Of a stretch of 64,000 nt of DNA, positions 12,053-32,541 are shown piece after piece (position 1 is the first letter of the stretch; the number at the start of each line of letters is the position of its first letter). A program made the position numbers and the translations under genes. The notes beneath the pieces are model-generated. The model was not told the origin of the DNA, did not search any database, and saw nothing but the letters and a program-made list of their open reading frames with translations. This DNA is from Latrodectus hesperus (taxonomy: Eukaryota; Arthropoda; Arachnida; Araneae; Theridiidae): NCBI GenBank assembly GCA_037975125.1, contig CM075862.1:45720277-45784276 (forward strand), read 5' to 3'.

Positions 12053-13900
12053 ACATATCATTATTATTAAATTTAATACAAATTATTTAGAAGTATTCTA
12101 TCCACAAATGATTAGAATGCTCTGCTAAAAATTATTTGAACTAAGGTTTTTTGAATAATTTTAAAAGGAAAATTATTGATAAATTTAATTTTTAGAAAAA
12201 CCCAAATAATGTAGTTTTAAGAGAGGTGTATAGTTAAAAATATTCTTATCAGAAACATACCTACTTCTATTGAAATCAATTTAAATTTGTTAGAGATTAT
12301 GAAGATTTAAACAAATGCAATAAGATTTAACAATCAAATCAATTTCAAAGGAATATTAAAACTCCCTTTTTCCTTTTATCGGAATGAAATCAGAATAAAA
12401 GAAAAATCAATTCCCTCGTTTAGTCATTGGATGCATTTGCATGCGTTCCGATTTAAGATTTTCATTTATTTTGTTTGCGATTACAGCAATGATAATATTT
12501 CAATTCCCTTAAAATAGGAGATAAACAGGTGGGGAAAAAAGAGAAAAAGCGTGGTATTTTTTTTTTTTTTTACTTTTTGCCCAAATGAAGAAAAGTGTTT
12601 TGGAAAGCAATACTCCAAGGTGAGGAAAAATGAAAAGAATATACCATCTTTCACCAAAATATAATAAAAAATTTTAAAAATATCCGTATATCTTACAGAA
12701 ATCAAATATTTTTTTCTTTTAAATTTGAAAGTACGGATCCTTACCTCAAGTCCATTTTTATTCCGTTTTTCTTGGCATACCTGCTGCTTTCAGCTTTCGA
12801 AGGCGAGAGAACATGAATTTTTACTTCCCAAGAGTGCGGGAGAAATATCCATCATTAAAGTGCCTTTAAGAAAAAAAAAAAGAAAAACCGAAAAAATCTA
12901 AGAATTAATATAAAAGTGTATCCATCATAGTCATTCAGAGTCGGCAACATTTACGGTTTCCATTCCAAGAGAATCTCGCTGTTTTTCTGGCGAATAGAAA
13001 TCGGGAACATTTCAAAAAGGCATTTTTTTTTCTTGCTCTTTCTGGATTCGATGGCTTTTGTCAGAAGCCATGCAGTAATTCTGAGATTGAATGGCGCGTT
13101 TTGATTCATATAAAAGTCTAAGCATTTTTTTACTTTGCAGTTTCTAATAAAATATTGATTAGAAATGTTCCCAATAAGTTCTATATGATAAGAAAAACAT
13201 TTTTAAGGTACTTTTGCTTGTAGGTACTTTTGTTTAATATAAATTTCCATATCAATCTTAAATATCAACACAGATCAAGTAATCAAACTGAAATTTCCAT
13301 CGGGCCTCAATTGCCTGCTTGGCTTTTCGGAATAATTATATTTTCTACAGAAATTATTATTAATTCGTTTTGGTAATAACAGATAAGTTATATGAACCAT
13401 TATCTAAATTTTCCCTCAAAGCATAAACTAGGAAATAATTTTATTCGCAGCAGTTGTTTTCATAGTTCATTCAAAGAGAGAATTCAAACCATTTTTACTA
13501 GTAGAATCAAAATGGAAAAAAATTGGATTATCTTAAAAAAGACATGCTTAACATATAAATAACTGTCGTATAAGTTACTCTTCAGTCACTATGTATATAA
13601 TATCAATTCAAGACTAAGTCAAATCTCAAGTGTATAAAAGAAATTCATAACGATCATCTTTAATTCAATTTAGTAAATTTATCCTAGTGCATTTATCCTA
13701 ATAATATTTTTCATAGTCTCTTCTATCACTTTACTTTTCCTTGCAATTATTTATATTTTATAATTTTTAAATCAATTCAAGATTATAAACATTTGAACAG
13801 TACATTTTTTACCCATTCTACATATTTCTCCAATGACAAAAGTAAAAATGTAGCAGCTACTTTTCTTCCGATAGTCATTATTCCTAACTCATTCTATTTT
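12053..13900. other. Unique DNA, no gene seen
   Basis: Includes a poly-T run near 12557 and a patch of more balanced composition at about 12740-13100. Open frames here (for example 12481-12705, minus) are low-complexity and unlike known proteins. Confidence 0.55.
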
Positions 13901-14300
13901 CAGAGCTGACAGTCTAATTTCAGACGAGTGTTTCGCTGGAGGGTGCTCTGATTAAGAATCTTGGCCTGTTAGATGAGAGACACAAAGTGGGGTTCCGAGG
14001 GCCAAGAGGGGATCATTGCAATCTTACGGTTGGTCGGCCTGATTCCCAATGGCCCCAACTTTTTTTTCTTTTTACTTTATACTTATCCGAATTTTTTTGG
14101 CTGATTTTAGGCACCAGTAGAGTAGATTTTTTTCAATCAATACAGTTCTGAGGATCGAAAGTGAGGCTCTTTCAGATCAAACGGACCCGACGCTCCTCCC
14201 CCACCCCTGTTTCTCAGCACCAATTGTTAAGTTGTTGTGACATTGACATGAAAATCCCCTCTCCCCCTAAAAAAGGAGCTGACTCACTTCCAATGTTTCG
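13900..14300. other. GC-richer unique island
   Basis: Composition is clearly less AT-biased than the flanks. On the plus strand a stop-free frame runs from about 13922 to 14151, preceded by 'CTAATTTCAG', which resembles a splice acceptor. I do not recognise the peptide, and part of the frame is poly-T derived. It could be a lone exon, a conserved non-coding element or an old repeat. Confidence 0.3.
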
Positions 14301-21559
<7,259 letters not shown>

Positions 21560-21560
<1 letters not shown>

Positions 21561-22060
21561 GTTAACATCCGCATTCATTATGATCTGCTCATTCACTTCG
21601 GAGGCAGATACGTCACACGCTTTCCAGCCAATGACACCACTGATTGATATTCATTCAATAGAAATCCCAAATATTCCATTCAGCTAATGGAGTGAAATCT
21701 ATAATTATCCCTCAACTGAATCTCTGAGCTGGCGATAAATTTGATTTTATTCCATGAATATGCTCTCGAAGGCCATTAAGAATACTGAATAGTTTCCAAA
21801 CCAGCACGAGTGTAATCTTTCATGGCTGGAAAGGGGGGGGCAAGAGAAGGGATGTCAATAGTATTGACTCGCTAATTGTCACTCACTTAATGATGTGGCT
21901 AGTAATTGATTTCTGATAACCCCGAGCTGGAACAGCCCCTGAACGACCATTTGTCAAAAAAACAGAAAACAACGGGTCGAAACAAGTTCACATTTGTGGA
22001 ATGCATTGTACAGCAAATTACCCTCGAGGGATTTTTTTTTACAATAATGGCTAATTTTGA
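21560..22060. promoter_or_regulatory. Candidate conserved non-coding island
   Basis: Non-repetitive sequence of balanced composition in an AT-rich desert, with several homeodomain-like TAAT/ATTA cores (for example CTAATTGTCAC, TAATGATGTGG, TAGTAATTGATT). No stop-free coding pattern. A regulatory role is inference from composition only. Confidence 0.28.
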
Positions 22061-23804
22061 TTGTTTGGTTCAAAGCTTCGATTAACATGCGCTTGTTTTT
22101 ATCAACCAAAAATATATTTGCGACTTAAATTATAGATAATTCAATAAGAGGCTTAAGCGTTGTGCGCACTCTCGTCACAAATAGCATTTACATACTAAAA
22201 ATAACACAAAAAGTATAAACATGATTAAAATTTATGCGTTATTTGATTGATTGATTGCTTGCTACTTTAAATGAGTTATCAGTTTAAGTTAAATGGAATA
22301 AATTAATTGTTGAAATGAAGATCAGCGAATCAATCACGCAATCATAAATTGACTTAATGAAAAGAATTATTACTGGTGCTAATTGAATAAATTCTAGTCA
22401 AAAAATTATATTTTTAATTCTTAAGATAGGAGCAGAATAGAGTAAATAAAGAGATAAAATAGCTACAGGCATTTTATGTATTTTCTTATTCTAAGTTGAG
22501 TCACTTAGTACTGGAGGGAAAAATGTTAATTTTCGGATCGTGGACAACCGTTTTAGCCGAATGAGTGAGAAAAGATAGGCACATTTAACTTTCGAAGGGC
22601 CAAATATCTTGTTACAAATGTGATACAGGAGATTTGAAAATAAATTTAGCTATCAACTTTGTCATTTGATAAGAATACAAATTTATGAAGTAGGGCTGTT
22701 TTATGGGTTTTCGTTGACAGGAATAGCAAAGCAGAAGGAAACGCAATTAAATGAAAGAAAAAAATTAAACAATTATTGGATATCCATTAATTTTTCTATG
22801 AAAAATTCGGGTTATAAATTTAAATCCTTGCTTTTGTTCTCCTTTATTGTTTGCTTATGTTTTCAATTGTTCTATTAAATTTATATTAGCGATCTCTAAT
22901 ATATTCAATTTGCCTTGTTCTCGATTTCGGTGCATAGTTTTTTTGTGCTATTATTAAATGTTTCCCGATGTTATTTTCTTTTGATAACAAGTTCCTGCTA
23001 GGTTAATGAATATTTATTCCATGATGAGGTAAACTTGTGGTATCATTACTCGTTTAAATTATTTACATTTCACTATAAATGATTATTTCAGTTTCCCTTT
23101 AGATCTAGATAACTTGATGTCACAAAAGGGGATGTCCTAATGACCCTACCCTATAGTATGTCATCATAGTATTTTCCACATAAATTATTTTCCGGAAGTA
23201 CTTTTCACAGACAACTCACCATATTCAAGTGACGTAAGAAGGGCAATCAGAAAAACCCCAAAACACGTGATTGTATGATGGACGTCTATACAGAAGACGG
23301 AAGAGTAACGTTTATTTCTCGTTGTTCAACAATGGCTGAGATTGAGCCATTGAACAATAGCCCGAAGAACACTGCCCTATAACAAAACTACTGAGCTCTA
23401 GGTCCAAAAAATTGTAACATTTATATGAACAATTCAGATATATGCAAATTTATTTGAGTTTTCGTTAGTAATATTTTCAATTTTCCTCTTACATCATATC
23501 GTCTTGGGATAAGTTCCATGTTATTGGTACCGTATTGTTCCTGTGAATTTTCGGACAATAACCTTCGAATAATCATAGATATACAATCTAACTAAGAAAA
23601 TACTACAAACGGCTTTTTAGAAATGTATGATATGCACTTTTGAAGGAAACATTTTTCTAAGTATTCTATAGTTATATGATTGATCAAAAAGAGATCTGTA
23701 AACTTTAAGCATCCACTCAGAAAAATGTGTGGCTGCATATAAACATGATTAATGTCAATTGGTTTCAATCTGTACCAACTGATCAATGGGTAAGACTCCA
23801 AACA
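22061..23804. other. Unique DNA, no gene supported
   Basis: Near 23320-23375 an imperfect hairpin (TTGTTCAACAATGGCT against AGCCATTGAACAA) is visible. A 70-codon frame at 22666-22878 is not recognised. Confidence 0.5.
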
Positions 23805-24016
23805 GAAGGAACAGTGATTTTTGATTTCTTCAGTACAAACATGCCGTTATAGGTAGTCCGTTTATAGGGTAGGCAACCTTTCACAACACATTCATACAAG
23901 GAAAACACAAAGGCAGGATAGATATAGAGAGAAAGTACATCCATGCTCGGACCAGGATTCGAACCCAGAACCTCCATATCCACAGTCAGACACGCTGACC
24001 ACAAGATAAGTTGGGC
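23805..24016 (-). mobile_element. tRNA-derived SINE family 1, copy A
   Basis: On the minus strand a tRNA-like head (24016-23944) has GCCCAACTT at its start, TTGTGGTCAGCGTG as A-box region and GGTTCGAATCC as B box. It continues into the family body with 'GCATGGATGTACTTTCTCTC' and 'CTACCCTATAAACGG'. Body and head match the full-length copy at 24706. The 3' part diverges after about 23805, so the tail is missing or replaced. No target duplication was found. Confidence 0.8.
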
Positions 24017-24458
24017 AGCAAACTATTCTGTTAGTGCTTGCAATGAATTATTTATACATTTTATAAACGTTAATAATGAAAGAGAATATGCCCAATCTCT
24101 CACATTTTTTTCTTTCCATATTTACAATCAGCAACTGCAAAATTTCTAAAGCATAAATAGTTATTTAAACTATTATAAACGTAACTATAACTTAAATTTA
24201 ATCTACTTTCTAGAAATGCTATAGCTAATTTTATCAAAATCTATAGTAGAAATACTCTAGGTGCTACCTTTATTCTCTTGTACTTACGAGTTGAGAAGTT
24301 TATTTAAAAGAAAATTAACTAGAAATTAAATACACTTAATACACACTTTGTATTTTATCATACAATTATATTTTATTTTTTCCATGAATATATCATTTAT
24401 TTATCTCTTAAAATAACCAATTATGTAGGACATTTTATAATTTGCGGGATATATCACA

Positions 24459-24514
24459 TGACCATCAACATCCAGGTTCATTTTGAAACATATGAACCTG
24501 GTTGTTGATGGTCA
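24459..24514. repeat. 22-bp-stem hairpin, 12-nt loop
   Basis: Arms 24459-24480 and 24493-24514 are complementary at 21 of 22 positions (TGACCATCAACA ... TGTTGATGGTCA-type ends), loop TTTTGAAACATA. The size is close to a short pre-miRNA, but it may equally be a tiny foldback insertion. No expression evidence. Confidence 0.9.
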
Positions 24515-24705
24515 GATCAGACTTAATACAAATTTTGAAAATAAAATTTATGAAAGTTGTATGATAAAATTCAACATATGTTTCAAATATTTATATATTT
24601 ACTATGAGAATATTGAAATATTATATTTCTACACTTTATAAATATAAAATTATTGTGCGTAATTGTAATGACACGTATATAAAACAACTTTTTAAAAAAT
24701 GTTTT

Positions 24706-24982
24706 GTAGCCCAACTTGTCTAGTGGTTAGCATGCCGGACTGCGAATAAGGAGGTCCTGGGTTCGAATCCCGGTTCGGGCATGGATGTACTTTCTCTCTC
24801 TATCTATCCTGTCTTTGTCCTTTCCTTGTATGAATGAAATGTGAATGGTTGCCTACCCTATAAACGGGTACCTATGGCATGTGTGTACTGAGGAAGTCGG
24901 ACTCCACCCCAAAATAGGGTTCAGTTGGAAAAGTGGAGCAGCGCACACCATATTGCCAGCCAGGCTGGCACACAACAACAAC
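24706..24982 (+). mobile_element. tRNA-derived SINE family 1, full-length copy B
   Basis: A 277-bp insertion bounded by perfect 12-bp target duplications AAAAAATGTTTT (24694-24705 and 24983-24994). The head at 24709-24780 is nearly a tRNA: GCCCAAC acceptor strand, TAGTGGTTAGCATG A box, anticodon loop CTGCGAA (GCG, arginine-like), B box GGGTTCGAATCCC with a paired T stem, and closing TTCGGGC. The body has ATGGATGTACTTTCTCTC and CCTATAAACGGG. The 3' end is GGCTGGCACACAACAACAAC. Clear target-primed insertion and the best preserved SINE 1 here. Confidence 0.93.
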
Positions 24983-24994
24983 AAAAAATGTTTT

Positions 24995-26830
24995 ATATAA
25001 GGTTTTATTAAATAGAGAAATATTTGACTTTATCCTAGAAAAAATAAGGTAGATTCATGCTATTTTTGATTTTTACTTTAAATTCAATTGTAGAGATGAG
25101 ACTTTTACAAAAAAATATTAACCCTAATTGAAACTTACCCAGCAGTACTGGAGAGCAGTGGATAAAACAATAATTGAAACATCTAAAATCATAATTACTC
25201 TCTAATAAAAACTTTGCATGAAATTGAATTAATTTATAATTTTTTGACTCATTGTCTAAATTCCCTGCTCTAGTATACATTAATTCATTTCAATCAATGA
25301 GAAATGCAAAATAATTGAAACAGTGTTCTATGAAAATTAGTATTAATTAATAAACATTAAATTACACACATTGAAAGAATTCATCATTTCTAAATGCAGA
25401 ATTTTGTTGCAAAAGTTTCTACATTATTATAGAAATTAATTTTCATTATTAGCTACGATGGATTTTCATGTATTTATAAGTGGTGTCATAGCAATAAGTG
25501 GATTTATAAGTGAAGTCATAGCTACTCAAATTGAAACGAGAAATAAATACTAAAATTTTTTGTTTACATAATCAATGTAGATACTAACCTAAATGAAGAA
25601 AAAGGCAATATTAATTCTTTACTCAAACTCCACTGTCAATATGATATTAAATGAACAGAAATGCAAAGTTATTTCTCTGCAGCTATAAAAGTTAATATTC
25701 ATTTGAATCACAAATTATTTTCCAAAAGCCAGTTAAAAATTTGTGTCATTGTGATCCAAAGTCACATGATTCTTTGTGATAAATACTTTACCGAGAAAAC
25801 ATTCCTTTCATGCATAGTAAAATGTATTGCAATTTCTATCTATTTAAAGGAATTGCAAAGTACAATCATAAAAGATTGCTAGAAAGCATCATTCATTACT
25901 TTTCTTTCGTCTCTTATGGGACAAACGATTTATCAAATCTAGATACCCGTTACTAATTGTTAACAGAACAGGTATTACAACGGTTATTTATATTTGTGAG
26001 GCTCTAATTTAACACCACAGATAACAACTCACGAAGTTCGATGGGGCTGCCAAAGTAAGTAGTATAATTTCTCAGAATAATTACCCTCTTACAAGAGGGA
26101 AAGACCGAAAGTTTTAAGTATAGATAGTTGAAGTATTGATCGCCATTCGATTCTAACATGGTATTATCTGGGAAAGCGTTCAAACATTTAATATTCTTTC
26201 TTTAGAAGGAAGGAAGGAAATAAGATTCTTTGAGAGAAATTTTTGCGAATTGCTGTCAATTTACGATTTTTTATTTACTTAGAAAAAGACATGAAATTCA
26301 CATCATAAAATTTTATTTTATATTTCTTTCAAAAGAAAAATAATATTTTAAAATTTTTCTTTTCCGTAAATTGATAACACTATACGCATATTTTGAAAAC
26401 AAAATATAAATATTTTCTAATTTGATGCTAAAGATTGTATTTATTGAACTTAAAGAAGCATCATTTAAATTAAAAGTTATCAAATGAATACATAAGCAGT
26501 TGAATTAATTTAAAAATATTTTCTTTTTAATGAATCAATCAAAAAGAGGATATTTTTATAGATATGATCACTCTCATCCATCTCTGCAATTTATCGAAGC
26601 ATTTGCCAATCCTCAAGCACATTCTTATAGTAAAACTTCCTAGTAATCCGCTGTTAATATCAAATTTCCTTTTTTTATAATAAACTAAAAAATTGGATTG
26701 GAATTGGAATAATGTTAAAAAGTGACTTTTTTCATGGAAAGGCAGGAAATTAATTCTATTAAATCAACACCTTTCAACCATGTTTATAAGCAACAACGGT
26801 ATTAACAACAAAAAGTTTTCTTTATCTCTT
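24995..26830. other. Unique DNA, no gene supported
   Basis: Contains a 30-bp period direct repeat near 25471-25525 (ATTTATAAGTG...GTCATAGC twice). No coding or RNA gene recognised. Confidence 0.55.
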
Positions 26831-26833
26831 TTT

Positions 26834-26972
26834 GATGGCAGCCGAACTGTTAGTTTTCTGGTCTTCGGTTCAACAGCTCATGTGCTCGAATCCTACTGTG
26901 GATATTAATGTTTGTAATGGTTTGGAATCCATTGTGAAAGCTATAATTAATGAATGAAACCAAACCAAACCC
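26834..26972 (+). mobile_element. Worn tRNA-headed SINE-like sequence
   Basis: CTGTTAGTTTTCTGGTCTTCGG resembles a tRNA A-box/anticodon region, and GTGCTCGAATCCTACTG a decayed B box. It is followed by about 60 bp and an (AAACC)n-like tail at 26957-26972. A similar core appears at 57635-57690. Degraded, so the family is uncertain. Confidence 0.42.
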
Positions 26973-27268
26973 TCATTATAAATATCCCAATTTTCGAATG
27001 TTTCTTTGGAAAAAGAAAATATCCCTTTACATACAATATATTAGGATAGTTATGCTATAAAAATATGTGGTCAATGCCTAATTATATGGCAACTAAAATA
27101 ATGGGTAAAATCCTAGGAGTGACCACACCCTTCGCTACAAATTTAAAAAATACATCAAACCAGAACGAAACTCCAGGATTAGTTTGGTTTACCATACCTA
27201 GGGTATCGAAGTAAGGTAACCAAGATTGATGCAAGCCACAATTATCGCCAACCAAAATCATTCCCACC

Positions 27269-27271
<3 letters not shown>

Positions 27272-27328
<57 letters not shown>
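27272..27328. repeat. (TA)n microsatellite
   Basis: About 55 bp of alternating TA. Confidence 0.97.
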
Positions 27329-27329
<1 letters not shown>

Positions 27330-27689
27330 AAATTAATTAATATAATCTTAGCAATAATTTATATTTTATGCATAAATTAACAGAGTTTTCCATTATGGTT
27401 TATGGTGTTCAATAATAAATTTTAACAATATTTATGATACAAAATGTTTTAATAGATTTTGCACTGTCAAAAATATATTTTTTTTACAAAATTTTGAAAA
27501 AAGAATCATAAGAAATATCAAGGAATTTCTTAGCGAAATGGGTCAAAACCAATTACAGTAGAACTCCAATCATCCAAATTCCATTAATCCGAATATCTTT
27601 CAGAATTTCAGAAAACTAAATTAGATTGAACAAGAGAAGGAAAATGAGAAAAAGCTCAAAGTAAGAGAAGAAAGAAGATGAGAAGGAGA

Positions 27690-27965
27690 GAGAGAGAGAG
27701 ACTTGAAGAATTCAAATGCATTCCTTTCAAAATTCCTGAATGTTCAGAATTTAGTACTGAAGATGTAGGAGAATGGATTATGAGAATCAGATCTGGATTT
27801 CAAATTGCAAATTACAATAAACTTATTGAAAGTGTTGGCTAAGAAGATGATCTTAATGTCCAAGTTGAAGAAGACACAGGACGATCAGATATTGAAACTG
27901 CTTTGAAGTGGATGGACCGTCAGTCCGAGTATGGCCACATGAAAATTCTCCTTGTCAAGTAGATG
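27690..27965 (+). pseudogene. pogo-like transposase C-terminal remnant
   Basis: Readable peptide pieces 'EDVGEWI' and '[16 protein letters not shown]', separated by an in-frame stop near 27841. The same peptide block appears on the minus strand at about 32390-32440 (ALKW-like 'VLKWVEHQQS'). These acidic C-terminal blocks follow the DDE domain in pogo/Tigger (jerky-like) proteins. That assignment is from memory of the family, supported by the terminal repeats. Confidence 0.6.
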
Positions 27966-28054
27966 TGCGAATTGATTGCCTAAGTGGATATAGGCAGTGA
28001 AACAGCTTTTCCATCCCAGATATTCATCAAGAAATGATATTAATTTACAACATG

Positions 28055-28372
<318 letters not shown>

Positions 28373-28577
28373 TGTATTACTGTACAGCACTTGTAAGTAC
28401 CTTAACATGGAAATTGTTGCATTTGATTGATTAAAAGTTCTTTTTCTTTAAAAACATGTAATACAATAATAAATTAAAATAGAGGCTTCTTTTTTCGAAA
28501 AAATCAATTATCCAAATTTTTGATTAACCAAATGGGGTCAGGTTCCAGTCAATTCGGATAATAGGAGTTCTACTATA

Positions 28578-30320
28578 TTTTGATAGAGAATCTTTAGAAA
28601 TATATCCAAGGAAACGATTCTTTAGTTTCAGTAGGTAATATTGTGTTTAAAAAAGCAATAGGTTATTATTTAACTTTCAAATATTAAATTTAAAAGCCAA
28701 AAAAATGTGGGAGGTAACATGTAACAAATTTTATTATTTTTTATAAAAATCATTATAAAAGAAGCAGAAATACAAAATATTTTTCATAAAAAAATACAAA
28801 TTTTTACCTTAGTCTTAGTTACTTTTTTTTAATCTGAGTTTATATAACTTTTGTTAATGATTAATTTATGAAGCAAAAATGATGCTCAATTTGTTTCATT
28901 ATATTTTAAATGGTACTTCTTTCATTTCTGTGGATTCAAAATTCAGTTCCTCAAAAAGTTTTTATTTTTCAAACAATTATTACATTATTTCAAACTTCTT
29001 CATTCAAAACATTTTTCTTTGTTCTATGTAATTGTAAAAAATAAAGTTATTATGGAAATATTGCATGTTTCTTCTATATTTAAAAATAACTCACTGATAT
29101 AATTTGTTAATTGTATTTGAAGCAATTTTAATAATTTCAACGCATAACTGCTATTAAATAGCTAATACTTTATAGTTTTAAAGAAAACACAAAATGGAGA
29201 AGTAACTTTAATTAAGCACCATTTTGAAAATTAATTAAGTTTAAATTTTTTCTTTCATGCCAATATCCTTCAACGACACAAAAAATGTTAATACATCTAT
29301 TTATTAAAAATTTTCCCTTGGTAAAATTCGGAGAAAAAAGAATAAAAATAACATGAATTAAAAATACGGAGTTTAAGTGGAATTTAGCGTTTTCGAACTG
29401 AAATGAAGTGGGAGTTTAATTGAAGAGCAGAATACCTCAGAAAACTATCAAAGTAACTGAAATATATTTTAAAACATATAAATCAGTAAAATATTTAGTG
29501 TTCTAATAAGTTGCTTAGCATATATTTCTTCAAATGTGAAGAACCATTTTCTGTAATTATTGGACGTTTTTTTTATTTTCATGCACAATAAACCTAAATT
29601 TATTTAAACGATTGATTGCGTGTATGCCATTACATGACACGCGAAAATTTCTTTTACATAAAAATAATTAAAATATAAAAATAAAAGAATTTTCCAGTTC
29701 TTAACTAATGAATAATTGCTACACTTATAAGCTAATGAATGTTGTGGATTTTTAACGTGCGGAATTTTCTTATTTCTATAATGATAAAATTTAATGAAAG
29801 CTGATTTTTCTTTATTAAATATTTTAGAAGAATTTAAGTTTTATTTGTTAAATTAAGTACGGTATTAATAATTAATTAGTTTATGTATTTAAATTAAGTA
29901 AATTCCAGATTTGCTACGGTGTGAAACACTGATAAGTGTTATTCTGCAAGCTAACTAAAGAAAGGGATAGAGAATTTGGAAAAATTTTACAAAATTCTAC
30001 ATATAGATCACCAATATTACAAATTTTATAATTTGAGTTGTGTAGGAAGTAAGATAAGTTACCTGCAATCAGAAAGAGATTCTGAAATGATAAAAATTTG
30101 AGCAATATTAGTCTATACAGACAAACAAATTAGTCAAAATTTACAGCTAAGTTGTGAGTAAGAAGTAAATTAGGTTATACTTGAAATTTTTAAATCCTTC
30201 TGGAAGACAAGTTAATTACAATTAGAAGTTAATTATCAGGAAAGTGTTAGATTTTCAGTGGATATCAATTTATTCATTCTGAGGAAAATTAATTACAATA
30301 CATAAAAAATTTATGCAAAT
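28578..30320. other. AT-rich unique DNA, no gene seen
   Basis: Nothing supported. Confidence 0.6.
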
Positions 30321-30730
30321 TCTCTTCTTCTTCTTACTAATCCCTGTGATCCGAAATCAGATCCATGAGGTCGTCCGTTTTAAATTTCAACACAGCCAAA
30401 CAGGGATCTTTTAGGGGATGCTCACGAAGTAGAGCAGTGCAGTCTAAAAGAGGCTTGGGATTGGCCTCTTCAATGTGGCATTTGGTGCAAACTCGGAAGG
30501 TCTTGGCGCCATTGGAAAATCGAAAGGTTTTAAATGTCCTGTGCACAGTCGATACAAAGCAGTTTGGTATCTGAAGATATAAGTGAACTATTCATAGCCA
30601 AGGGAAAAATGAGCAGCTTCTTTTAGTACAAAGTACCTGGAGCACCAAGTCTGACTTTGCTCCAACGCCTGCAGCCAGCATATCAACAATCCAGCCAATC
30701 CTGATATGGAAAACTGGTTCTGAGGTTTGG
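30321..30730 (-). pseudogene. 3' end of a non-LTR retrotransposon (post-RNase H region)
   Basis: On the minus strand a 69-codon frame (30546-30337) reads 'FRVCTKCHIEEANPKPLLDC' then 'DDLMDLI', the same cysteine pattern as the LINE at 6.9 kb. Just upstream, in another frame, 'YQTALYRLCTGHLK' is the segment that normally precedes it, so one frameshift separates them. Further upstream 'VDMLAAGVGAKSDL' resembles the last RNase H helix (ADxLAK). The element ends in an AAG repeat tail (plus strand TCTTCTTCTTCTTA, 30321-30335). Dead, 5'-truncated copy. Confidence 0.68.
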
Positions 30731-30739
30731 ATCGGAGTT

Positions 30740-32056
30740 ATATAAAAATTCAAATTAAGTTCTATATTGAAACTAAATTAAATATAGAATTTACTGCTTA
30801 GTCTTAGTAAGAGCAGCAAATTAAATAACTTGAAACTTCAAAACGTCTTTCTGAAAAAAAGTTAAGAACACTAAAATGTTATAATCAGAACGAATTCGTA
30901 GCAAATCTCATTCTGTATTGTTCTAGCTAAAACTTCAAATCTGATAAGCATAAATAGACTTAATTCAATAAATTTATTGTTTCTACATTAATTCTATTCA
31001 CACCATATTTCATATTGTTGTCATTTTCGGGAAATTTATGTAAAATAGAATAATATATGCCTGTTGAAATAAGTAACTCACATGAGAAATATAATTATTA
31101 TTAAATGGAATAATAGCTTAAAAAAAGTTATTTTTTTTAAATTTAACAATTAATCTATAAGTTTCAAAATAATTCAAGTCCTAATCTTTGTTGGGGACGT
31201 ATGACTTTAAAAATAATGCTTTGAATAATAGAGTTAACTTCTGATAAAAATTGAGATAATTTATTCTTTAACTTTTCAGTGAGTATATCATTTAGCTTTA
31301 CACTACATAAAAAGCAAAAACTTATTTTTTTCTTATCCAGAGGAATTTAAGAAAAAAGACTAATAGACTCTTTGAGACTGTAGACATCCTTACGTTATTT
31401 AAGGATAATTTTGAGTTGTATGTTTATTAAATAATGTCATATCAAAAAGAAATTGCAAAATCTTATTGAAGAAAATTAAAATAAGTTTAATTGAAGCTGT
31501 TATTTTGAAATGTATTTTATCTATAAAAAAAAATCTATTTAGCTTTGTAATTAAATGGAAATGGGAAAAACAACTATACGAGAAAAAACTTTTCTTTATG
31601 CATAAATAGATATTTGATTTTTCTCGTGAAATACAATTTCTCCATTAAATAGTCTTTCAAAAGTTTTATACGAAAAATGTATTTAAGTAGTGCTCAATTT
31701 TTAATCTAGCATTTTGTGATTTTGAATTTTTGGTGTAATAGCCTTAGCTTTTTCTTTCCTATAACTTTACAATAAATGAAATTTGTTTTAAATTTGTATA
31801 TTTTATTTTACAATATTTGTATTTATTTACAGTCAAATCAAAATCGTGATTTCGTAAATTCCATGTTTCTACGAAATATGCTGATCACATGTTTATATAG
31901 TAAAATTGCCTCAAATGAGGTTCTGATACTTATAACTAGACGTGTATTACTCTTACCAAAAATAATATCATAAAAAACTTCAAACCGGCGCAAAAATTAT
32001 TTGTGGAAATACTTTTAACTTATCTATCTACATATATATATATCTATCCACGTATA
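30740..32056. other. AT-rich unique DNA, no gene seen
   Basis: A 65-codon frame (31776-31973) is not recognised. A short TATC/AT patch lies at 32022-32055. Confidence 0.55.
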
Positions 32057-32541
32057 TATTGTAGAACTTCAGTTAATCGAATCAACAGATTCGAATAATT
32101 GGATTTTTTCGAAAAAAAGATCTGTTTTAATTAATTATTGTACGTGGTAAATGGTAGAAAAAACTACACATTTTTAAAGAAAAAGAGATTTAATCAATTA
32201 TATGAAAATGCAATAATTTTACAAGTTAAGGTGCTTACAAGTGCTGTACAGTAATACAATCTATGTACAGTGCTGCAAATGGAAGTCATTGCTTGTTGAA
32301 CATCTTAATCAGAATAAGCGGTTTTACTACCTTCATCTGTTTTCGAGCTGTCAAGTCGAGCATCCGAAGAGAATTTGCAGGTGGTCTCATGATTGTTGAT
32401 GTTCCACCCACTTCAAAACAGTTTTAAAGATGGTAATGGCTTCACTAAGTCATGGTCTCGCGTCTGCTTCAACTTGAACGTTAAAGTCATTTTCTTAATC
32501 AACATTTTAAATAAGTTTACCATCATTTACGATTTGAAATC

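Noticed and set aside
24709..24780. Near-intact tRNA-Arg-like gene
   Set aside because: It is the head of a SINE bounded by target duplications, with acceptor-stem mismatches and a continuing body; not called as a functional tRNA.
26086..26101. CCCTCTTACAAGAGGG hairpin as a terminator-like signal
   Set aside because: A 6-bp stem in eukaryotic AT-rich DNA without neighbouring gene is not meaningful.
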